Shown: piece by piece, positions 1-8,743 of the stretch
Layout: the number at the start of each line of letters is the position of its first letter
Numbering within the stretch: the stretch's first letter is position 1
Source: Ottowia oryzae
Lineage (GTDB): Bacteria > Pseudomonadota > Gammaproteobacteria > Burkholderiales > Burkholderiaceae_C
Direction of reading: 5' to 3'
DNA: 64,000 nucleotides
NCBI RefSeq assembly: GCF_003008535.1
Contig: NZ_CP027666.1
Location: 62,001 to 126,000, forward strand
Notes under the pieces: model-generated
Database searches by the model: none
Told to the model about the DNA's origin: nothing
What the model saw: only the letters and a program-made list of their open reading frames with translations
Position numbers and translations under genes: made by a program

Positions 1-624
1 CTCGCGGCGCTGCTGCGCTTCCAGCGACAGCGTGGCGGTGGGCCGCGCCAGCAGGCGGGGCACGCCAATGGGCTCGCCTGTCTCGTCGCAATAGCCGTAG
101 TCGCCCGCGTCGATGCGCGCAATGGACTGCTCGATCTTCTTGAGCAACTTGCGCTCGCGGTCGCGGGTACGCAACTCGAGTGCGTGCTCTTCCTCGATGG
201 TGGCGCGGTCGGCGGGGTCCGGCACCACCACGGTGTCGTCGCGCAGGTTTTCAGCGGTCTGCCCGGCGTTGGTCAGGATGTCGTCCTTGAGCTGCACCAG
301 CTTCATGCGGAAGAACGCCAACTGCTTGTCGTTCATGTACTCGCTGTCGGGCATGGCGACGACTTCGGCATCGGTCAGTTCCTGGACGCTCTTGGTTTTC
401 CAGTTGTTGGCCAACTTCGGGTCTTTCTTGACCGGAATGGCCACAGGCGGCGTAGCAACAGAGGACATAGGGACGGGTAAAACCTTCAACGGCGCCGGCG
501 CGACCGCGGCGGCAGAGGATCGGGGGACAGCGGGGGGCGCCACAGCCTTGGCAGCGCGGGGCGCAGCCTTGGGTTTGGCGGGCGTGGCCTTGGTGGCAGG
601 GCCTTTAGGAGCCGCGGATTTCAC
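1..624 (-). CDS. dksA: RNA polymerase-binding transcription factor DksA, C-terminus cut by window edge
   Basis: DksA binds the RNA polymerase secondary channel and works with ppGpp in the stringent response. 208 codons are visible. Residues 1-60 are an Ala/Pro/Lys-rich extension. The coiled-coil domain follows, with the tip motif DPADRATIEEE, which keeps the two aspartates of the E. coli DksA tip, and then RDRERKLLKKIE. The zinc-finger region reads YGYCDETGEPIGVPRL and then ATLSLEAQ, so only one of the four usual cysteines remains (about residue 179); the finger probably does not bind zinc. The start is GTG at 624 with AGGAG nine bases upstream; an internal ATG at 468 is less likely. It lies downstream of a CobW-type zinc GTPase on the same strand. 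The last residues are beyond position 1. Confidence 0.9.
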   Translation of the reverse strand, partial: MKSAAPKGPATKATPAKPKAAPRAAKAVAPPAVPRSSAAAVAPAPLKVLPVPMSSVATPPVAIPVKKDPKLANNWKTKSVQELTDAEVVAMPDSEYMNDKQLAFFRMKLVQLKDDILTNAGQTAENLRDDTVVVPDPADRATIEEEHALELRTRDRERKLLKKIEQSIARIDAGDYGYCDETGEPIGVPRLLARPTATLSLEAQQRRE

Positions 625-923
625 GTCAACTGTCTCCTATGCAAACGCGGCGCGACGGCGCGACGGCTACAAGCTGGTCGGTATCCAACGAATGAAGCAG
701 TACCCTTTTCATTCGCACCAAGCCCTGTTTTTGGCTTTCTTGGGCAACGTGGCCAAGGCATTCGTCGCAGACCGATGCCCTGCTCAAAGGCGGCGATTGT
801 AGCCACGTCCGCAAAAGCGGGGTGACCGCCGTGCTTAACAACAACCAGTATCCGCGCATTTTCGGCACATATCGGGATCTTCGCATGCACCCACGGGTGT
901 GTTCGACCGCCTGAGCGGCGCGG

Positions 924-2003
924 CTACACCAGGCACTGCTGCAGACCCTGCACCAAGATGTCCTTGGGCAGGTCGATGCCGATGAAGACCATTTTCGACA
1001 CCCTGGGCTCGCCCTCGGCCCACGCAGGACCCAGGTCGCTGCCCATCAGCTGATGCACGCCCTGAAAGATGACCTTGCGCTCGGTGCCCTGCATCCAAAG
1101 CACGCCCTTGTAGCGCAGCATGCGCGGCCCGTAGATGTTGACGATGGCGCCCAGGAAGTCTTCCAGCTTGGCCGGGTCCAGCGCGCGGTCGCTGCGAAAG
1201 ACGAAGCTTTTGACGTCGTCATCGTGGTGGTGATGGTGGCCGTGCGCGTGGTCGTGCTGGTGCGACGGGTGGCCGCAGTGCTCGCCATGGTGCTCGTGAT
1301 CATGGTCGTGGTGGTCGTGACCATGATCGTGGTCGTGCTCGTCCTCTTCCTTGAGGAAGTCCGGGTCGATGTCCAGCTTGGCGCTCAGGTTGAAGCCGCG
1401 CAGGTCGAACACGTCCTTGATCGGCACCTCGCCAAAGTGCACCACGCGCTGCGGCGCGCGCGGGTTCATGTGTTTGAGGCGGTGCTGCAGCGCGTGCAGC
1501 GCCTCGGCGTCCACCAGATCGGCCTTGCTGATGAAGATCTGGTCGGCAAAGCCCACCTGGCGCTGCGCCTCCACGCGGTCGTTCAGCTGCTCGGGCGCGT
1601 GCTTGGCGTCCACCAGGGTGACGACGGCGTCCAGCAGATAGGCCTCGGCGATCTCGTCGTCCATGAAGAAGGTTTGCGCCACCGGGCCAGGGTCGGCCAC
1701 GCCGGTGGTTTCGATCACCACGCGCTCAAAATCCAGCTCACCCTTGCGTTTCTTGGCGGCCAGGTCGGCCAGCGTGGCGCGCAAATCTTCGCGGATGGTG
1801 CAGCAGATGCAGCCGTTGCTCATCTGGATGATCTGCTCTTGCTGGTCGCTGACGAGAATGTCGTTGTCGATGTTCTCTTCGCCGAATTCGTTCTCGATCA
1901 CGGCAATCTTCTGCCCGTGCGCCTCGGTCAGCACGCGCTTGAGCAAGGTGGTTTTGCCGGATCCGAGGAAGCCGGTGAGGATGGTGACGGGGATGAGGGA
2001 CAT
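924..2003 (-). CDS. CobW/COG0523-family GTP-binding metallochaperone
   Basis: A 359-residue G3E-family P-loop GTPase. Walker A is GFLGSGKTT at residues 11-19. The metal-binding CICC motif of the family is at about residue 64 (SNGCICCTIRED). The guanine-recognition region is SKAD. Residues ~220-267 form a long His/Asp-rich stretch that could store or sense metal, followed by the CobW C-terminal domain. COG0523 proteins deliver or insert zinc, cobalt or iron under metal limitation; the His-rich loop and neighbouring cysteine-poor dksA favour zinc. It is the first gene of an apparent unit with dksA, 300 bp apart. The substrate metal cannot be read from sequence. Confidence 0.9.
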   Translation of the reverse strand: MSLIPVTILTGFLGSGKTTLLKRVLTEAHGQKIAVIENEFGEENIDNDILVSDQQEQIIQMSNGCICCTIREDLRATLADLAAKKRKGELDFERVVIETTGVADPGPVAQTFFMDDEIAEAYLLDAVVTLVDAKHAPEQLNDRVEAQRQVGFADQIFISKADLVDAEALHALQHRLKHMNPRAPQRVVHFGEVPIKDVFDLRGFNLSAKLDIDPDFLKEEDEHDHDHGHDHHDHDHEHHGEHCGHPSHQHDHAHGHHHHHDDDVKSFVFRSDRALDPAKLEDFLGAIVNIYGPRMLRYKGVLWMQGTERKVIFQGVHQLMGSDLGPAWAEGEPRVSKMVFIGIDLPKDILVQGLQQCLV

Positions 2004-2142
2004 GGAAGGAAAACCTTAGGCCCGCAACGCGCCCAATCGGCGTGCGGGCAACCAGCAAAACGCACAGTGTAGCCATTGAGCGGGCGGCTTGCAGGCCTAC
2101 GGCAAAGCCCGTCGGCGGCACCCCGTCAGCGCTTTGGAACTA

Positions 2143-2193
2143 CTATTTTGATAGCTTGCCGCGCACGCTGCACCAGCGCTAGAAGCCAATTTC
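2143..2193. repeat. Dispersed short inverted repeat, family A
   Basis: Arms TTTTGATAGCTTGCCGCGC and CAGCGCTAGAAGCC lie between xerC and the GTPase gene. This is one of about 17 related copies in the window. The best-preserved form has AGCTGCCAGCGCT facing AGCGCTGGCAGC. Confidence 0.7.
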
Positions 2194-2240
2194 TTTACCC
2201 ATTCTTCGTGCAGCACCGGCGATGGCCGCGCGCCCGCCGA

Positions 2241-3281
2241 TCACTTCTTGCGCGCCCTGGGGTGCGCCGCGTCGTACGCCTTGGCCAGGTGCTGAAAATC
2301 CAGCCGCGTGTAGACCTGCGTGGTGCCGATGTTGGCGTGGCCCAGCAGCTCTTGCACCGCGCGCAGGTCGCCGCTGGACTGCAGCACGTGGCTGGCGAAC
2401 GAGTGGCGCAGCATGTGCGGGTGCACCGGCGTTGCCAGGCCCGCGCGCAGGCTGCGGCGGCGCAGGCGTTGCCAGATGGATTGGGCCGTCAGCCGCGTGC
2501 CGCGCTGGCCGATGAACAGCGCCAGGGCTGCATCGCCAGCCTTGTCCGTCTTGGCTGCATCGCCAGCCCTGGCCGCCTTGGCTGCGTCAGCAGACGTGTT
2601 CGCTTCTGCCAGTGCGCCCACCTGCCCGCGCACAGCCAGCCAGCGGCCCAGCGCCTCGGCCGCGGCGCGGCCCAGGGGCACCGCGCGGCGCTTGCCGCCC
2701 TTGCCCTGCACCTGCACTTCGCCCGCCTGAACATCAATCCAGCCGCGCCCCGCGCGCGCAGCGGCGTCGCTGGGCGCCACGTCCAGGCCGACCAGCTCGC
2801 CCACGCGCAGGCCGCCGCCGTACAGCAGCTCCACCATGGCGGCGTCGCGCGCCTCCAGCCAGGGGTCGTCGTCATCGTCGACGTGGTCGGCCAGGTGCAT
2901 GGCCTCGTCCACGCCCAGCGCCTTGGGCAAAGGGCGTGGCTGCTTGGGCGCGCGCACGTCCTGCACGGGGTTGGCGCTGATCAGCCCCTCGCGCCCCAGC
3001 CAGGCGTAAAAGCCGCGCCAGCCCGACAGGATCAAACCAATGCCGCGCCCGCTGCGCCCGCCCGCGTTCATTTGCGCCACCCAGCGGCGGATGTGGTGGT
3101 TTTGCACCGCCGTCAGCGGCACGGCGGCCTGCAACGCGAATTCGGTCAGCTTTTCCAGATCGAGCCCGTACAGCGTGACCGTGCGCGCGGCCAGGCGCTT
3201 TTCAACGCGAACGTGCTCCAGGTAGCGCGCCAGCAGCGCTTGATCGGCGTCGGAAAGCGAAGGGGAAGGCGCGGTAGACAT
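2241..3281 (-). CDS. xerC: Tyrosine recombinase XerC
   Basis: Site-specific recombinase that acts with XerD at dif to resolve chromosome dimers. 346 residues from the ATG at 3281 (MSTAPSPSLSDAD); an upstream ATG at 3362 adds 27 residues unlike the family. The N-terminal SAM-like DNA-binding domain is at residues 8-100. The C-terminal catalytic domain has HMLRHSFASH, LLGHANIGTTQ and the nucleophile in VYTRLDF. A low-complexity Ala/Asp/Lys insertion sits at about residues 225-255, encoded by a 27-bp tandem repeat. That makes the protein longer than the usual ~300 residues. It lies in the conserved order dapF, DUF484, xerC. Confidence 0.93.
   Translation of the reverse strand: MSTAPSPSLSDADQALLARYLEHVRVEKRLAARTVTLYGLDLEKLTEFALQAAVPLTAVQNHHIRRWVAQMNAGGRSGRGIGLILSGWRGFYAWLGREGLISANPVQDVRAPKQPRPLPKALGVDEAMHLADHVDDDDDPWLEARDAAMVELLYGGGLRVGELVGLDVAPSDAAARAGRGWIDVQAGEVQVQGKGGKRRAVPLGRAAAEALGRWLAVRGQVGALAEANTSADAAKAARAGDAAKTDKAGDAALALFIGQRGTRLTAQSIWQRLRRRSLRAGLATPVHPHMLRHSFASHVLQSSGDLRAVQELLGHANIGTTQVYTRLDFQHLAKAYDAAHPRARKK
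2526..2580. repeat. 27-bp tandem repeat inside xerC
   Basis: GGCTGCATCGCCAGCC occurs at 2526-2541 and again at 2553-2568, with a third diverged copy starting near 2580. The 27-bp period equals nine codons, so the reading frame is kept and the copies appear as an Ala/Gly/Asp-rich insert in XerC. Confidence 0.85.
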
Positions 3282-3339
3282 GCTAGGTAAATCGTAGCAC
3301 TTCGCGCCCGCCGGTGCTGCGCTGGATGCCCAAAACGCC

Positions 3340-3420
3340 ATGCCCGGACCTGCACCGGGCACGGGCGTTGTCCCCCTTGCGAAGCAGAAGGGGCAAGCGC
3401 CGTCAGCCGCTCAGGGTTAC
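3340..3420. repeat. Dispersed intergenic repeat, family B
   Basis: Elements CGGACCTGCACCGGGC, TTGTCCCCCTTGCGAAGCAG and CGCTCAGGG recur in order at 39119-39198, and in reverse orientation at 29645-29740. It lies between DUF484 and xerC. Confidence 0.7.
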
Positions 3421-3423
3421 ATC

Positions 3424-4104
3424 CTAGTAATCCCGCACGCGCGACAGCGAAGCGCTGGCCAGCTCGGCGATGCGCTCCAGAAAATCGGTCGCCATGCCCG
3501 CCTGGTAGCGCTGGCTGTCGGGCGAGGCCAGCACCAGCATGCCAAAGGCCGGGCTGGTGGCACCATTGCGCAGCGGGATGAGGGACAGCGAGGCCACGTT
3601 GTCCGGGTCGTCCAGCCATTTCACGGCGTCGAAACCGGCGTTCACGCCGCAGTAAGGCACCGTGAGCGACGAAGCCAGGCTGCGGATGTCCTCGCTGGCG
3701 CCCTGCGCGAAGGGCTCGTTGGCGTACACCTCGGCCACGTCCCACAGTTTCAGCGCCGCCTGCGGCACGCTGAACTGGCTCTTGATCTCGCTGACCAACA
3801 CGGCAGGCAAATCCACCGGGCGCGCCACCAGGAACAGCTGGCGCGACCAGCGCTGCAGCTTGTCGCCGATCAGCATGTTTTCGTTGCCGTGGCGCATCAT
3901 TTCCATCAGGCGCAGCTCCAGCACCTTGATCTTCTCGCGCAGCATCTCGGCCTGGCGTTCCTGCAGGCTCACGGTGCGCCCGCCGTGCGGGCTGGTCAGC
4001 TGCACGCCGGCCAGCAGATCGGCATTGCGCTCAAAGAAATCGGGGGTGTGCACCAGAAACTGGGCGATGTCGGCTTCGGTGATGGGGGTGACGGGCTCGG
4101 TCAT
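3424..4104 (-). CDS. DUF484 family protein
   Basis: 226 residues. It starts with a helical N-terminus (VTPITEADIAQFLVHTPDFF), followed by a short coiled coil (residues ~45-75, QERQAEMLREKIKVLE) and a GAF-like domain to the C-terminus. DUF484 proteins lie between dapF and xerC in many proteobacteria, but their function is not established. The ATG overlaps the dapF stop (ATGA at 4101-4104), so translation is probably coupled. Confidence 0.88.
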   Translation of the reverse strand: MTEPVTPITEADIAQFLVHTPDFFERNADLLAGVQLTSPHGGRTVSLQERQAEMLREKIKVLELRLMEMMRHGNENMLIGDKLQRWSRQLFLVARPVDLPAVLVSEIKSQFSVPQAALKLWDVAEVYANEPFAQGASEDIRSLASSLTVPYCGVNAGFDAVKWLDDPDNVASLSLIPLRNGATSPAFGMLVLASPDSQRYQAGMATDFLERIAELASASLSRVRDY

Positions 4105-5006
4105 TTCAAGTCAGGTACTTCGGTTTCGCCTTCAAACACGGTCACGGCGGGGCCGGTCATGCGCACGGGGTCGGCGTCGCCGCCGGCCCATTCAATGGTC
4201 AATACGCCGCCGTGGGTGAACACGTCCACGCGCGCATCCAGCAGGCCCAGGCGAATGCCCGCGACCACGGCAGCGCACGCGCCAGTGCCGCAGGCCAGGG
4301 TTTCGCCAGCAGCGCGTTCGTACACGCGCAGGCGGATCTGCCCGCGGTTCACGATCTGCATGAACCCGGCGTTCACCCGCTCCGGAAAAGCGGGGTGCGA
4401 CTCGATCAGCGGGCCCTGCTGCGCTACCGGGGCGCTCTCGGCATCGTCCACGATCTGCACGGCGTGCGGGTTGCCCATGGACAGCACCGCTACATTAACC
4501 ATAGCTGCCTGCGCTGTATTGACCTGCGCAAGCGCCTGGTTTTCTTCCAAAGGCAGCGGCCAGACCTGCCACGCGCCTTCTGGCAGCGGCGACAGGCCGT
4601 CGGTGTTGAAAGGCACCCGCGCCAGGTCGAAAACGGGGGCACCCATGTCCACCGTCACGCGGCCGTCGGCGCCCTCGGTCAGCGCCAGGATGCTGTTCTT
4701 CACCTTCACGCGCACGGTGCTTTTGTGGGTCAGCCCGTGCTGGCGCACGTAGCGCACGAAGCAGCGCGCGCCATTGCCGCAGTGCTGCACTTCGCCGCCG
4801 TCGGCGCCGTTATGGATGACGTATTCAAAGTCCACGTCGGGCGTGGGTGCGGGGCGCACGGTCAGGATCTGGTCGGCGCCGATGCCAAAGTGCCGGTCGC
4901 CCAGCCAGCGGTACTGCGCTGGCGTCAACCCAAGCGGGCCGCGCGTTTCGTCAAGCACGACAAAGTCGTTGCCCGCGCCCTGCATCTTGGTAAAGCGGAT
5001 GTGCAT
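4101..5006 (-). CDS. dapF: Diaminopimelate epimerase DapF
   Basis: Converts LL- to meso-diaminopimelate for lysine and peptidoglycan synthesis. 301 residues from ATG 5006 (MHIRFTKMQGAGNDFVVLD). The two catalytic cysteines are in CGNGARCFVRY and ACGTGACAAVVAG. An unusual ~15-residue segment (NQALAQVNTAQAAM) just before VNVAVLSMGNPHAVQ coincides with a copy of dispersed repeat family A (4491-4544), so the repeat appears to have been taken into the reading frame. The gene overlaps DUF484 by 4 bp. Confidence 0.95.
   Translation of the reverse strand: MHIRFTKMQGAGNDFVVLDETRGPLGLTPAQYRWLGDRHFGIGADQILTVRPAPTPDVDFEYVIHNGADGGEVQHCGNGARCFVRYVRQHGLTHKSTVRVKVKNSILALTEGADGRVTVDMGAPVFDLARVPFNTDGLSPLPEGAWQVWPLPLEENQALAQVNTAQAAMVNVAVLSMGNPHAVQIVDDAESAPVAQQGPLIESHPAFPERVNAGFMQIVNRGQIRLRVYERAAGETLACGTGACAAVVAGIRLGLLDARVDVFTHGGVLTIEWAGGDADPVRMTGPAVTVFEGETEVPDLK
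4491..4544. repeat. Family A dispersed repeat within dapF
   Basis: ATAGCTGCCTGCGCTG and GCGCAAGCGCCTGGTTTT match the arms of the intergenic family. It is translated in frame as a low-complexity insert in DapF. Confidence 0.6.
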
Positions 5007-5254
5007 GGTGGAATTATCCCCGCATCCTTGGCGTGGGCGTCGTGATCCGCAGCGGCGCTGGTGCTGACGCTGTCCAGCGCCTGGGGCACTCACTTTTCAG
5101 TAGCTGCCAGCACCCGTCCAGAGAGCGCCAACGGCCTTTTTCCTATGCATCTTCGCGCACCGTCCTGCTCGGCCGGCGCGCGGGGTCAGGTGACAACGCC
5201 TGGGCGCCAGCGCGCCCCACGCGCCCCACGCGCTGCACGCCGGCGCCTTGCGCA

Positions 5255-5946
5255 TCAGGCGCGCTGGGGCGTGCCTGCCAGCGCCTTGTAGACCACGCCG
5301 CCGATGGCGCCGCCGATGAGGGGCGCCAGCCAGAACAGCCACAGTTGGCTGAGGGCGCCAGTCTGCGCGAACAGCGCCACGCCGGTCGATCGCGCAGGGT
5401 TCACCGAGGTGTTGGACACCGGGATGCTGATTAGGTGGATCAAGGTCAGGCACAGGCCGATGGCGATGGGCGCAAAGCCAGCGGGTGCGCGCGAATCGGT
5501 GGCGCCCATGATGACGAAGAGGAACATGGCGGTCATCACCACTTCGCACAGCAGCACGGCCATCATCGAATACTTGCCGGGCGACAGATCGCCAAACCCG
5601 TTGCTGGCAAAGCCACCGGGCTGCCAGCGCGCCTGCCCGCTGGCGATGCCGTACAGCACGGCCGCAGCGATGATCGCGCCGATCACCTGCATGACGATGT
5701 ACGGAACCACCTGCACCGCCGGAAAGCGGCCGCCGGCTCACAGGCCCACCGTCACCGCCGGGTTCAAATGGCAGCCGAGATGTGCCCGATGGCAAACGCC
5801 ATCGTCAGCACCGTCAGGCCAAAGGCCAGCGCCACGCCCGCGAAACCGATGCCAAGCTGCGGAAAGGCGGCCGCCAGCACCGCACTGCCACAGCCGCCCA
5901 GCACCAGCCAGAAGGTGCCAATCAATTCGGCCAGATACTTATTCAT
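5255..5946 (-). pseudogene. aqpZ: Aquaporin Z pseudogene (one frameshift and one nonsense codon)
   Basis: The N-terminal part (MNKYLAELIGTFWLVLGGCG to AFAIGHISA) and the rest (VVPYIVMQVIGAII to NTSVNPARSTGVALF and the C-terminus) are clear AqpZ, a six-helix water channel. They lie in different frames. One base is missing just before the first NPA box (near 5775), so the 5' frame ends at TGA. In the restored frame the box reads HLNPAVTVGL and is followed at once by TGA where AqpZ has Trp. The second NPA box is intact. Two independent lesions within about 50 bases argue for real inactivation, though a sequencing error could explain one of them. Confidence 0.85.
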
Positions 5947-6162
5947 GATCAAGTTCCTCTCATCCCAGAATGAAGACGCGCGCATGGTACGGCGGGAAAG
6001 CACCCGCCCAATGGAGACGCCGCCAGAATGCGACGAGTGCCCGCTGCGTGTCGCGATACCACCACGCAAGCGCAGCGATGTGTTGCCCGGTGTAGCACAA
6101 CACCGCCAAGCGGCGACGCCGTACGGGCCACATCAAAGCTGCCACCCATGTGCCTGGGTGCC

Positions 6163-6846
6163 ATGAGCGCGTGGACGCCGCCCTCTATGCCCCTGGCCGA
6201 CAGCCAGCGCCACGGCGCGGGCTGCGAGCTGTTTCTGGTCGAAGGCGAATCCGCTGCGGGCGCCGTGGCCGCCGTGCGCGATGCGCCAACCCAGGCCGTC
6301 CTGCCGCTGCAAGGCAAGCCGCTGAACGCCTGGCGCGCTGGCGCTGCGCGTGTGGCCGCATACCCGCTGTACCGGCGGTTGGCAGCAGCGCTGTGCGGAG
6401 CCGACGCCACCGACGGCGCCCACCTTCCGTTGGCCAGCCTGCGCTTCGAACGGCTGATGCTGCTGTTCGACCCGGACGCGGACGGTATTCACATCGGGGC
6501 CTTGATGCTCCTTTATTTGCAGCGCTTTGCGCCCGCCCTGCTTGCGCAAAAGCGCGTCTGGATGGTCAGAGCTCCGATGGGCGGCGTGCGCGTCGTCACC
6601 CGCGCAACGGGCGAGGTGGAGGACGTCTGGGCCTACACGCCCGAGCAGGCGCGCACGCTGCGCGCCCGCGCGCTGGCTGAGCCGCAGCGCTGGCAGTTGC
6701 AGCGCGACTGGGCGTTTCGCGGCCTGGCGAGCCTGCCGCCCGAGGTGCTACGCGACACCTGCGTGGCGCCCGCCTCGCGGCGTGCTGCGCCGGTCACGGC
6801 AGCGCAAGTCGAGCAGGTGGTGGAGGTGTTTGGCGGGGCGCGTTGA
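6163..6846 (+). CDS. Stand-alone TOPRIM protein resembling the GyrB/ParE central domain
   Basis: About 227 residues; the start is uncertain (ATG at 6148, 6163 or 6187, none with a strong ribosome site). It has the TOPRIM elements of type II topoisomerase B subunits: CELFLVEGESAAGAVAAVRD, QAVLPLQGKPLNAW, and the acidic motif FDPDADGIHIGALMLLYLQR followed by a VWMVRAPMGGVRV stretch. The GHKL ATPase and transducer domains of GyrB are absent. The Glu and the DxDxD-type aspartates are kept. It could be a decayed gyrB/parE copy or a small nuclease/primase-type TOPRIM enzyme; nothing in the context settles this. Confidence 0.75.
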   Translation: MSAWTPPSMPLADSQRHGAGCELFLVEGESAAGAVAAVRDAPTQAVLPLQGKPLNAWRAGAARVAAYPLYRRLAAALCGADATDGAHLPLASLRFERLMLLFDPDADGIHIGALMLLYLQRFAPALLAQKRVWMVRAPMGGVRVVTRATGEVEDVWAYTPEQARTLRARALAEPQRWQLQRDWAFRGLASLPPEVLRDTCVAPASRRAAPVTAAQVEQVVEVFGGAR

Positions 6847-6945
6847 CGATGGCGCCAGCGGTGGCGGTGGGCAATGCCGTTTTGCAACGCGACGCCATTC
6901 GGCGCAGCGTGCAACCCGGCAAGCCGGTCAGCGCGGCAAGCGCAA

Positions 6946-7506
6946 CTACTTGGCTCCGGGCGGCTCCACGCCGCACGGTTGACTCGAATTCCACTTCCTC
7001 ACGCCTGCCGCTTCAACGCGTTGAACCCCTGTTCGGGTGGGCTTCAGTTCACGCAGCGGTATCACACAACGGTTCTTGTCGGCAGACAAGTGGTACTGCG
7101 CCTCGTAGTCAGCGCCTACCCGAGGTGTCCATGCCATTTGAACCTGGCAACTCCAGCGCCCGGCGCCCATGAAGAACAGCAGCGCCAGCGGGCGCCCAGC
7201 GGGAACCGCAAACTCTGTGACCAACCCGCCGCCGGTCGGCAAACCTGGCATTCCCAGCCGCTGGACGTTCGTAGCAGAAAGCACGCCCGTCTTGACCAAT
7301 GTCGTGACCGGCTTGGGACATGTAGAAATATCCACCACGTCCACAAAGCTGGCCCAGGTGACGTCGGTCGCATACTGGGGTGGCGGAACCGTCACCACGC
7401 GAAGTCGGGCCAGTGGCTCACCCGGTTGGGGCGTGTACGTCGTCGTGCAGCCAGACAGCGACGCGAACGCTGCCACAGCGGCCAAGGCCAGCGCAGTTGT
7501 TTTCAT
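6946..7506 (-). CDS. Hypothetical outer-membrane or periplasmic lipoprotein
   Basis: 186 residues from ATG 7506, preceded by a strong ribosome site (AAGGAGGG). It has a signal sequence MKTTALALAAVAAFASLSGC with lipobox LSGC at residues 17-20. The mature part contains two more cysteines (DISTCPKPV, WSCQVQM) and ends in a Pro/Gly-rich tail. No family recognised. It lies 38 bp downstream of ruvB on the same strand. Confidence 0.75.
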   Translation of the reverse strand: MKTTALALAAVAAFASLSGCTTTYTPQPGEPLARLRVVTVPPPQYATDVTWASFVDVVDISTCPKPVTTLVKTGVLSATNVQRLGMPGLPTGGGLVTEFAVPAGRPLALLFFMGAGRWSCQVQMAWTPRVGADYEAQYHLSADKNRCVIPLRELKPTRTGVQRVEAAGVRKWNSSQPCGVEPPGAK

Positions 7507-7544
7507 TGATCCCTCCTTGCGCCCGTAGCGCCCACTCCAGTCGC

Positions 7545-8621
<1,077 letters not shown>

Positions 8622-8678
8622 AGGTCGCGTCGATGAATGTCGGTTGAAGCGCCGATGGTAAGCCCCATGGCAGCCCAC

Positions 8679-8712
8679 AAAAAAGGGCTTGCGCTCAACA
8701 CGCAAGCCCTTT
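8679..8712 (-). terminator. Rho-independent terminator of the serine protease gene
   Basis: An 11-bp stem (AAGGGCTTGCG at 8683-8693 with CGCAAGCCCTT at 8701-8711) and a 7-base loop, followed on the minus strand by a run of T. It lies just past the protease stop and upstream of ruvB. Confidence 0.85.
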
Positions 8713-8743
8713 CGGCAAGCCCAATGAATCAGGCGCCTAACGC

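Noticed and set aside
113..802. 229-codon plus-strand frame at the window start
   Set aside because: Antisense to dksA, whose protein motifs are unmistakable on the minus strand.
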